Assembly: GCA_964609495.1 (NCBI GenBank)
Contig: CAZSTA010000036.1
Coordinates: 1 to 23,388, forward strand
Direction of reading: 5' to 3'
DNA length: 23,388 nucleotides
DNA from: CAZSTA01 sp964609495 [NCBI: uncultured bacterium]
Lineage (GTDB): Bacteria > CAZSTA01
Made by a program: the position numbers and the translations under genes. Of this stretch, positions 7,397 to 13,328 are shown one piece after another (the first letter of the stretch is position 1; the number at the start of each line of letters is the position of its first letter). Below the pieces are notes generated by a model that was given only the letters and a program-made list of their open reading frames with translations, had not been told where the DNA came from and made no database searches.

Positions 7397-7434
7397 AAGC
7401 CTCTTGGAGATAGCTCCAAGGGGCTTTTTATTTT
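7397..7434 (+). terminator. Rho-independent terminator
   Basis: A 13-bp stem with one G-T wobble (AAGCCTCTTGGAG 7397-7409, CTCCAAGGGGCTT 7414-7426) has an ATAG loop and is followed by TTTATTTT. It ends the HMA/CcdA transcript about 220 bp past the last stop and insulates the sigma-54 promoter just downstream. The stretch 7177-7396 shows no gene. Confidence 0.9.
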
Positions 7435-7445
7435 GCTTCTAGTTT

Positions 7446-7461
7446 TGGCATACCACTTGCA
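7446..7461 (+). promoter_or_regulatory. Sigma-54 (-24/-12) promoter
   Basis: TGGCAT, five bases (ACCAC) and TTGCA reproduce the sigma-54 consensus TGGCAC-N5-TTGCW with correct GG-to-GC spacing and one mismatch. It lies 110 bp upstream of the DUF4405-like gene, right after a terminator. A sigma-54-dependent activator is encoded 3 kb downstream. I could not pick out a convincing activator-binding dyad by eye in 7300-7445. Confidence 0.75.
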
Positions 7462-7571
7462 GTAATAAATAGTGAAAATTGAAGTTAGACAAAATTACTT
7501 GAGTAAAGACTGTAGAAATGGTTTGTCATTCGGTGATAGCGTATATGATGCAGAAAAGGAGGTAATTAAAT

Positions 7572-7865
7572 ATGAAAAAGATAAAATTAAACGCGTTGGT
7601 TGATATCTCTGCTTTCTTCGCCTCTTTGGTTTCCATTTTTTCTGGGATTGTCCTATGGCAAGTTTTACCTAGTGGAGCTGGTTTCCGAGGAGGGAGAGGG
7701 CTATTAACTGATAGATTTTTCCTAGGGTTAACTCGTCACGATTGGATAGACGTTCATAACATCTCAAGCTTGATCTTTGTCATACTCGTCGCCTACCATC
7801 TCATTTTACACTGGAACTGGATCAAGAATTTGCCAAATTACTTAACAAGGAAGGAGGTGATATAA
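7572..7865 (+). CDS. DUF4405-like small membrane protein, possible haem b binder
   Basis: The 97-aa protein has two membrane helices (about residues 8-30 and 64-84). A Gly/Arg-rich loop between them leads into TRHDWIDVHNISS. Four histidines (56, 62, 76, 80) sit at or inside the second helix, in the pattern HDW...VH...YH...HW. DUF4405-type proteins resemble fragments of cytochrome b561 or cytochrome b subunits, and the histidines are the expected haem ligands; haem binding here is inference. The start is ATG with AAAGGAGG. One base separates it from the next gene, so the two form an operon under the sigma-54 promoter. It is too small to be an oxidoreductase alone and probably works as an oligomer or with a partner. 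Confidence 0.75.
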   Translation: MKKIKLNALVDISAFFASLVSIFSGIVLWQVLPSGAGFRGGRGLLTDRFFLGLTRHDWIDVHNISSLIFVILVAYHLILHWNWIKNLPNYLTRKEVI

Positions 7866-7866
7866 A

Positions 7867-8442
7867 GTGAAAAGACAAATTTTAATTCTAAGTGCGATCG
7901 CTTTACTCATAGGAGGAGTAGCGATCGGAGCTTTAGCCTACGATCCTGAGACTGCGGAGACGATAACTGGTAAAGTTAAGGAGCTAAACATCCAGCCACC
8001 TCACCCCTACTTCGTAGTTGAGACAGATGCGGGAGAGGTAATTGAAGTAGAAGTTGGCCCAATGCGGCATTGGGATTTAGAGCTAAAGGTTGGAGATACC
8101 GTCGAATTAAAGGGTGAGAAGTGGTATAGAGAGGTTGCAGGAGAGAAAGAGATCGAATTTCGTCCCTACGAAGTTAAGGTAGGAGATAAGACTCTTCAGT
8201 TCTTCAACGAATCTGGTTCTCCAACGTGGGCTGGTGATCGCCAAGGCAGATTATTCCAAGAGCATAAAAACTCTGATAATCGCCAGGGCAGATTGTCCCA
8301 GGATTGCGAATGTTCTGGTAGTCGACAGGGCAGATTATTCCAGGAGCGTGAAAACTCTGATAATCGCCAGGGCAAATCATCTCAAGAGCGTAAAGATTCT
8401 GGATCTAGAGGTCGCTTCCATCAGGGACCTAATGCTCAATGA
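7867..8442 (+). CDS. Exported OB-fold-like protein with C-terminal tandem repeat
   Basis: The 191-aa protein has a signal peptide (about 1-24, ending GALA-YDPE). A compact beta-rich region (about 32-115: TGKVKELNIQPPHPYFVVE, then VGDTVELKGEKW) has the look of an OB-fold small-molecule or metal-binding module. From residue 123 it changes to four 14-residue repeats (GDRQGRLFQEHKNS and relatives) plus a shortened fifth, ending RGRFHQGPNAQ. The tail is Arg/Gln/Ser-rich and probably disordered. The start is GTG with a strong AAGGAGGTGAT Shine-Dalgarno that overlaps the end of the previous gene. A strong terminator lies 38 bp downstream. Export and co-transcription with the DUF4405-like gene point to an envelope role. 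The exact function is unknown; the OB assignment comes from pattern only. Confidence 0.75.
   Translation: MKRQILILSAIALLIGGVAIGALAYDPETAETITGKVKELNIQPPHPYFVVETDAGEVIEVEVGPMRHWDLELKVGDTVELKGEKWYREVAGEKEIEFRPYEVKVGDKTLQFFNESGSPTWAGDRQGRLFQEHKNSDNRQGRLSQDCECSGSRQGRLFQERENSDNRQGKSSQERKDSGSRGRFHQGPNAQ
8233..8439 (+). repeat. 42-bp in-frame tandem repeat, about 4.9 copies
   Basis: Units start at 8233, 8275, 8317 and 8359, with a degenerate 39-bp unit at 8401. Each encodes 14 residues of the form (G/D)(N/S)RQGRLxQExxxS. First and third copies are most alike, as are second and fourth at their starts (DNRQG versus GSRQG), which hints at expansion by an 84-bp double unit. Confidence 0.85.
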
Positions 8443-8480
8443 CACCATCACTGCTGGAGATTTTAATAGAGTGTCCATCT

Positions 8481-8528
8481 TCCCCTGGTTCCCCTTCCTC
8501 AAGGAGAGGAACCAGGGGATTTTATTTT
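8481..8528 (+). terminator. Strong Rho-independent terminator
   Basis: TCCCCTGGTTCC (8481-8492) pairs perfectly with GGAACCAGGGGA (8508-8519). An inner CCTT/AAGG stem extends it, and TTTTATTTT follows. It ends the DUF4405/OB-fold operon. Confidence 0.93.
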
Positions 8529-8584
8529 GAGCAGATTTAAGTAGGTTCAAGTAGATATTTTGTTAATCTCGACTGTAGATCTCA

Positions 8585-8630
8585 TCCCTTCCCTTCTTCT
8601 TCAAGGAGGGAGACGAGGGAATTTTGTTTT
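8585..8630 (+). terminator. Second, related terminator
   Basis: The outer stem TCCCT/AGGGA (8585-8589, 8616-8620) and the inner stem CCCTTCTT/AAGGAGGG (8591-8598, 8603-8610, loop CTTC) are followed by ATTTTGTTTT. The downstream flank (CAGATTT) matches that of the first terminator, so the two look like diverged duplicates. The rest of 8443-8752 shows no gene. Confidence 0.75.
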
Positions 8631-8732
8631 ATTCAGATTTTAAAACTTTCTCCGAAGTATTGTAAATATGTGGAAAATAAGGGATAATAAGAACAAATGA
8701 TCTAAAACTTCCGGGAAATCACCTCAAATTTT

Positions 8733-8741
8733 TGGTATAAT
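8733..8741 (+). promoter_or_regulatory. Extended -10 promoter of the two-component genes
   Basis: TGGTATAAT is an extended -10 (TG-N-TATAAT); no good -35 is visible. The start codon begins only 11 nt after TATAAT, so the mRNA would have almost no leader (about 4-5 nt). Confidence 0.6.
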
Positions 8742-8752
8742 AAGATATTAAG

Positions 8753-10513
8753 ATGAAAAACAGGGTAAGGAAAAAGTCATATTTACCTATAGCCGCGCTT
8801 GTGATCGCGATGCTCATCCTAGCTACGACCTTAACTATTAATACTTATTATGGTATTAATAGGGAGAGGCACAATATGTTCGCTCTTTTGGAAAATAAAG
8901 GGATAACATTAGCTTTATCCCTAGAGGCTAGCACTAGAGCAGGGCGATGGCTCGATTATGACAATCTGCAAAGCCTAGTCTCCGAGGCGAGCAAAGATGA
9001 GGATGTAGCTTATATAGGATTGCTAGACGGTAAGAGAGAGGTAGTAGTTCATAGCGATCCAGAGCAGATAGGAAAAGTTATATCGAGCGAGGTTATAGCT
9101 CAAGTTTTATCTAAAGGTGAGACGCTTGCTGGTATAGTTACTGATGATGGTAGGAAGATATTCGAGGTTATAAGACCGTTTCACCTCGCTGGGGCTAATC
9201 AACATGGTATGATGGGAAGAGGGCGAGCGGTCAGAGTTCCTTCTGAAGATGAATATAACATCCCCGAGATCATCATAATCGGGTTAAATACGGGCAAAAT
9301 TTATACAGCGGTAGTTGGAGCACGTAATCAGGCGATCTTAGTGTCTTTGGTGCTTCTATTAACCGGTGGCTTAGGGATTTATCTAATCTTAGTTACCCAG
9401 AGCTATAATCTAGTGGATAGAGCCTTAAAGAATATGCGGAGTTATACGAAGAGCGTTCTGGAAAGTATGCAAAACGGCGTCATATCGGTAGATGAGGAAG
9501 GACGAATCGTTACCTTTAATAGATCTGCTGAGAGGATATATGGTTTTCGAGAGAGCGATATAAGGGGTAAACCCTTCAGTGAGATATTCAAAATCGAAAG
9601 TGGCGATAATGGTCAAAAACAAAGCTTATTAGATACTTTACACCTAGGAAAGATCTATACAGATCAGGAGCTATGGTGCTATGATAAAGATGGACATAAA
9701 CTACCGGTGAGTATAAATACCTCTTTAGTCAAAGATGAGGAGGGGCGAAATATAGGGGCGGTAGGGGTCTTCAGAGATTTGAGGGAGATTAAAGCCCTGC
9801 AGGAGAGATTGAGAAGAGCAGATCGCTTAGCGGCAATCGGTAGATTGGCATCAGGGATAGCCCATGAGATTCGTAATCCTTTAGGTTCAATCAAGGGTTT
9901 CGCTCAGATATTGAAGGGTAAATTAAGCTCCGATGAGAAGAACGAAAAATATATTGATATAATAGTAAAGGAGACGGATCGTTTAAATAAAGTGGTGAGC
10001 GAACTACTCGATTTCGCTCGTCCCAAGGAGTTTAAATTAAAGCCTATAGACATTAATTCCTTGCTGAGGGATATCATAGCTCTGGTAGAACAGGATGCTA
10101 GATTACAGAATATCAAGATAGTGAAAGATTTTACTCCCTCTTTAAACTCTCTTATGCTCGATGAGGAGCAGATGAAGCAAGCTCTTCTAAATATCATTCT
10201 GAACGGACTGCAAGCTATGGACGAAGGAGGAGAACTTAGAATAACCACTGAGATTGAGGATAAGGAAGGAGGAAAATATGTCAATCTTATTATAGCTGAC
10301 ACCGGTGTGGGTATCGATCCCGAGAATTTGGATAAACTCTTCGATCCTTTCTTCACTACTAAAGGGAGAGGCACTGGTTTGGGATTATCCATAGCCCATA
10401 GGATAATAACGGAACATCAAGGTCTGATTGAGGTTGAGAGTCAGAGGGGAAAAGGAAGCACCTTTACGATAAAAATACCATTAAGCCCAGGTGATAATGG
10501 CTATGAAGGATAG
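8753..10513 (+). CDS. PAS-domain sensor histidine kinase (AtoS/ZraS type)
   Basis: The 586-aa protein has membrane helix 1 (about 11-30), a periplasmic sensor domain (about 35-190), and helix 2 (about 194-214). A PAS domain (about 230-345) and a HisKA domain with phospho-acceptor His371 (GIAHEIRNPLGSI) follow. The HATPase domain has Asn484, DTGVGI (516-521), FDPFFTTK (530-537) and GTGLGLS (540-546). All catalytic boxes are intact. The periplasmic part includes a His/Met loop, FHLAGANQHGMMGRGRAV (about 143-160), that could bind a metal; this is inference. ATG 8753 has no Shine-Dalgarno, and TATAAT ends 11 nt before it, which suggests a leaderless message. The next possible start, Met20, would lose helix 1. 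It overlaps the regulator gene downstream, its cognate partner. Confidence 0.93.
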   Translation: MKNRVRKKSYLPIAALVIAMLILATTLTINTYYGINRERHNMFALLENKGITLALSLEASTRAGRWLDYDNLQSLVSEASKDEDVAYIGLLDGKREVVVHSDPEQIGKVISSEVIAQVLSKGETLAGIVTDDGRKIFEVIRPFHLAGANQHGMMGRGRAVRVPSEDEYNIPEIIIIGLNTGKIYTAVVGARNQAILVSLVLLLTGGLGIYLILVTQSYNLVDRALKNMRSYTKSVLESMQNGVISVDEEGRIVTFNRSAERIYGFRESDIRGKPFSEIFKIESGDNGQKQSLLDTLHLGKIYTDQELWCYDKDGHKLPVSINTSLVKDEEGRNIGAVGVFRDLREIKALQERLRRADRLAAIGRLASGIAHEIRNPLGSIKGFAQILKGKLSSDEKNEKYIDIIVKETDRLNKVVSELLDFARPKEFKLKPIDINSLLRDIIALVEQDARLQNIKIVKDFTPSLNSLMLDEEQMKQALLNIILNGLQAMDEGGELRITTEIEDKEGGKYVNLIIADTGVGIDPENLDKLFDPFFTTKGRGTGLGLSIAHRIITEHQGLIEVESQRGKGSTFTIKIPLSPGDNGYEG

Positions 10514-11858
10514 GAATATCTTGATAGTAGATGATGAAGAGAGCATGAGGGAGTTGTTAACCGCTGTTCTGGAGGAGGAAGGATATATAACCAAGGCGGT
10601 ATCGAGGGGTGAAGAGGCTCTGGAGGAGGTGGGGAAGGGAGATTTCGATTTGGTAATTATGGATATGAAGCTTCCTCGTATGAGCGGGATAGAGGCTCTG
10701 CAAGAGATAAAGGAGATCAAATCCGAACTAACGGTGGTGCTTATCACCGCTTATGCCTCGGTCGATTCCGCGGTAAAGGCGATGAAGCTAGGAGCTTATG
10801 ATTATCTGACTAAGCCCTTTGATGTAGATGAATTGAAGATGTTAGTGGAGAAGATCTTCGAGCGACGCAACTTGATCGAGGAGAATATATATCTAAAACA
10901 GGAGCTTAAAGGAAGATACGAGTTCCACAATATAATCGGGCAGAGTGCGAAGATGCAGGAAGTATTCAACTTAATCGATATGGTCGCTCCCACCGTTGCC
11001 AACGTTATCATCTATGGGGAGAGCGGAACGGGAAAGGAATTGATAGCTAGGGCTATTCACGAGCATAGTCCTAGAAAGGATAAACCCTTCGTTACGGTAA
11101 ACTGTACGGCTATCCCGGAAAATCTTTTAGAGAGCGAGCTTTTTGGTCATGAGAAGGGATCTTTCACCGGAGCTACCTCCAGAAGAGAAGGAAAGTTTAA
11201 ATTAGCCGATGGGGGGACTATCTTTCTAGATGAAATAGGAGAGATGAGCTTAGCGATGCAACCCAAACTGCTACGAGTGTTACAGGAGAGAAAATTTGAG
11301 CGAGTAGGAGGAACGGAGGTGATAGAGGTAGATGTCAGATTAGTAGCGGCTACAAATAAGAATTTGGAAGAAGCGGTCAAGGAGGGGAAATTCCGCGAAG
11401 ATCTCTTCTACCGCCTCGATGTAGTTCCTATTCATCTTCCTCCTTTAAGGGAACGGAAAGAAGATATTCCTCTGTTGGCAGAACATTTCTTGGAGAAATA
11501 TAACAGATTAAACTCCCGGCAAATTAGGAAGATATCTCCCGAGGCTATGGGGTTGCTGGTGAATTATCACTGGCCGGGAAATATACGTGAGTTAGAGAAT
11601 ACTATCGAACGAGCAGTTATAATAGCTAGGGGAGAGACGATATTACCAGAGTATCTACCCTTGAGCGTTCAGTCATCCAGCAGGAAGAAAAGTGAGAATG
11701 AGTTAGAGGTAGGAATGTCGCTTAAGGAAGCCGAGGGGCTTTTAATTCAGAAGACCCTAGAAGAGGTAGGGGGGAACAAAAGCCAAGCCGCTAAGGTGTT
11801 AGGGATAACTAGACAGACTCTGAGGAATAAGATGAGAGAGTATGGATTAGATGGCTAG
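10503..11858 (+). CDS. NtrC-family sigma-54-dependent response regulator
   Basis: The 451-aa protein has a receiver domain (about 4-116; acidic pocket DDEES, phospho-Asp54, Lys104) and an AAA+ sigma-54-interaction domain (about 138-370). The AAA+ domain shows Walker A GESGTGKE (172-179), Walker B FLDE (241-244), and FREDLFYRLD with the arginine finger. A C-terminal Fis-type helix-turn-helix follows (NKSQAAKVLGITRQTLRNKM). The sigma-54 contact loop is GSFTGA rather than the usual GAFTGA. Phosphorylated, it should activate -24/-12 promoters, and one lies at 7446-7461. I chose ATG 10503 over GTG 10491 and ATG 10497 because AGGTG at 10489-10493 is correctly spaced for it. It overlaps the kinase gene by 11 nt, so the pair is translationally coupled. 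Confidence 0.94.
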   Translation: MKDRNILIVDDEESMRELLTAVLEEEGYITKAVSRGEEALEEVGKGDFDLVIMDMKLPRMSGIEALQEIKEIKSELTVVLITAYASVDSAVKAMKLGAYDYLTKPFDVDELKMLVEKIFERRNLIEENIYLKQELKGRYEFHNIIGQSAKMQEVFNLIDMVAPTVANVIIYGESGTGKELIARAIHEHSPRKDKPFVTVNCTAIPENLLESELFGHEKGSFTGATSRREGKFKLADGGTIFLDEIGEMSLAMQPKLLRVLQERKFERVGGTEVIEVDVRLVAATNKNLEEAVKEGKFREDLFYRLDVVPIHLPPLRERKEDIPLLAEHFLEKYNRLNSRQIRKISPEAMGLLVNYHWPGNIRELENTIERAVIIARGETILPEYLPLSVQSSSRKKSENELEVGMSLKEAEGLLIQKTLEEVGGNKSQAAKVLGITRQTLRNKMREYGLDG

Positions 11859-11877
11859 AGCTAATTCATCGTAATAT

Positions 11878-11914
11878 AAAAAAAGTGGCAAGGTTCTTAT
11901 TTCTACCCTGCCAC
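11878..11914 (-). terminator. Terminator for the pilin-like gene
   Basis: GTGGCAAGG (11885-11893) and CCCTGCCAC (11906-11914) form a stem with one A-C mismatch. On the minus strand it is followed by seven U (A-run 11878-11884). The plus side lacks a T-tract, so the regulator gene has no obvious terminator of its own here. Confidence 0.75.
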
Positions 11915-11952
11915 TACACCACTTGTTAACTGTATTCTCTCCTCAACAGACT

Positions 11953-12249
11953 TTAGGGAGCACCAACTGCTCCTGAGGTATCATCGTAGCTGAAGTCACT
12001 GTAATACTGTAACTCGTAGGTAGCCATCCTCGCAATCAAAGTAGTTTTGTCGGGGAATGTTCCCTCATACTCTCCGAAGTAGATAACTGCCGCCGAAGAT
12101 AATGCTCCGAAAGTTCCTTCGTCAGCTCCCAGCTTCGCTCTGTTCGTCAGGTTAGCATAGATAGGAACTGCGATAGCGGCGAGGATAGCGATGATCGCAA
12201 CTACGATCATAAGCTCGATCAGAGTAAAACCTCTCTCGCTCCTAAACAT
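11953..12249 (-). CDS. Type IV pilin-like protein (prepilin)
   Basis: The 98-aa protein has a class III prepilin leader: MFRSERG, cut before Phe, then FTLIE with Glu at +5, and a hydrophobic helix through IAVPIYANL. The C-terminal part is short and Tyr/Asp-rich. Prepilin peptidase would process it for assembly into a type IV pilus or type II secretion pseudopilus. The start is ATG with AAGGAGGAGGTG. At 98 aa it is short compared with typical 130-160-aa major pilins; it lacks the usual C-terminal disulfide (no Cys), so it may be a minor pilin or a minimal major pilin. No pilus assembly genes are nearby. Its own terminator and two promoter-like modules make it a single-gene unit, which fits a highly expressed structural subunit. 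Confidence 0.88.
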   Translation of the reverse strand: MFRSERGFTLIELMIVVAIIAILAAIAVPIYANLTNRAKLGADEGTFGALSSAAVIYFGEYEGTFPDKTTLIARMATYELQYYSDFSYDDTSGAVGAP

Positions 12250-12325
12250 ATTTTACACCTCCTCCTTTTTATATCCTAAAAACCTCATCCATCCTCTTAA
12301 GATTTTTTTGCGATTATCTTCGCCC

Positions 12326-12359
12326 TTATATATACCCAAGCTCTCGAGATTTTAGACCT
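12326..12359 (-). promoter_or_regulatory. Pilin promoter-like module, proximal copy
   Basis: The minus strand reads AGGTCTAAAA, 12 bases, then GGGTATATATAA. The arrangement GTCTAA-N14-GGGTAT resembles the sigma-B/F group consensus (GTTTAA-N13-15-GGGTAT). The leader to the pilin start would be about 70 nt. The same layout recurs at 12421-12456. Confidence 0.5.
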
Positions 12360-12420
12360 CACTTTCCAAAAATCTTCATATTTTTTTCAAAGGTTCTCGA
12401 AATCTCGTTCAAGCTTCTGG

Positions 12421-12456
12421 ATTATATTATACCCAGTTGGCTTTAGTTTTAGACCT
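12421..12456 (-). promoter_or_regulatory. Pilin promoter-like module, distal copy
   Basis: The minus strand reads AGGTCTAAAA, 12 bases, then GGGTATAATATAAT. Boxes and spacing match the proximal copy, but the 12-base spacer differs. It also contains a consensus TATAAT, so a housekeeping sigma factor could use it. The remaining stretch (12250-12581) holds no gene. Confidence 0.5.
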
Positions 12457-12501
12457 AATCTTTAGAATTTTTTGATAAATTTTTCCCGAAATCTAACAGA
12501 A

Positions 12502-12526
12502 AGCTCCCCAGTTCTACTGAGGAGCT
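12502..12526 (-). terminator. Possible terminator of the ABC-2 operon
   Basis: AGCTCCCCAG (12502-12511) pairs with CTGAGGAGCT (12517-12526) with one C-A mismatch. On the minus strand it is followed by TTCTGTT, a weak U-tract. It lies about 55 bp past the ATPase stop, on the correct side. Confidence 0.5.
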
Positions 12527-12581
12527 GAATTTAAAGCTACAATGATAATCCCTTCGGATATCTCTAGTTGGCGATGATCCG

Positions 12582-13322
12582 CTAGTTAGCTGATATTTCC
12601 TCCAATTCATAGCCTTCCACATAGTTGATATAAAGCTCGACTAGATCCTGCTTCTCCACCTCCTCCTTGCTCAGTATGCTAATAAGATTTCCCTCGTTCA
12701 TTATTCCCACCCTATCGGCGATCATTCTAGCTCGGAATACATCGTGGGTGGTCATCAAAATGGCTCTATTCTCCTCCCTTAATTCTCTCAATAGATCTAG
12801 GAATTCCGCACCTCCCTTGGGATCAAGGCCAGAGGTGGGCTCATCCAGCAGGATCAACTCCGCCTCCTTCATAATAGCGATCGCTATTCCTAGTCTCTGC
12901 CTCATCCCCTTAGAGAAGCTTCGCACCCTTCTCCGGAAGGATTCCTCGGGAAGACCTACCCTACCTAGGGCTCGATCGCAATCCTCTACGGTGGGATTCC
13001 TTCCCCCTAATCTGCTGAAAAATTCTAGATTCTGCCTCGCAGTGAAGTTATCATATACCCAAACGTTCTCCGAGACGTAAGCCATATATCTCTTAGCTGA
13101 AAGAGGATCTTTCACCACATCGATCCCCTTTACCTTGATAGTCCCTCCCGTAGGCTCGATAAATCCCAGAATCAACATCAGAAGCGTGGTCTTTCCCGCG
13201 CCATTCGCCCCTAGCATGGTGAAGATCTCACCTTTATTAACCGTAAGGTTCAATTTATTTGCGGCTAAAACTCCGTTATCATATCTCTTGCTCAAATCAG
13301 ATATCTCTAACAATACTTTCAC
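12582..13322 (-). CDS. ABC transporter ATP-binding protein
   Basis: The 246-aa ATPase has Walker A GANGAGKTT (38-46), signature FSKGM (136-140), Walker B LILLDEPTSGLDP (156-168) and the switch His193 (TTHD). The Q-loop region reads YVSENVWVYDNFT, with Glu-Asn where many families have Gln or Pro-Glu. It is the last gene of the four-gene operon and should power the two ABC-2 permeases upstream, probably for export. The start is GTG, but GAGAGG sits directly against it, so TTG three codons later (13311-13313) would have better spacing. The permease stop lies 6 bp upstream. The subfamily resembles NosF/CcmA-type exporters; substrate is unknown. Confidence 0.92.
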   Translation of the reverse strand: MKVLLEISDLSKRYDNGVLAANKLNLTVNKGEIFTMLGANGAGKTTLLMLILGFIEPTGGTIKVKGIDVVKDPLSAKRYMAYVSENVWVYDNFTARQNLEFFSRLGGRNPTVEDCDRALGRVGLPEESFRRRVRSFSKGMRQRLGIAIAIMKEAELILLDEPTSGLDPKGGAEFLDLLRELREENRAILMTTHDVFRARMIADRVGIMNEGNLISILSKEEVEKQDLVELYINYVEGYELEEISAN

Positions 13323-13328
13323 CTCTCT

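Noticed and set aside
8234-8530. A 98-codon frame overlapping the tandem repeat in another phase
   Set aside because: It is a by-product of the 42-bp repeat, which stays open in more than one frame, and it runs through the terminator hairpin.
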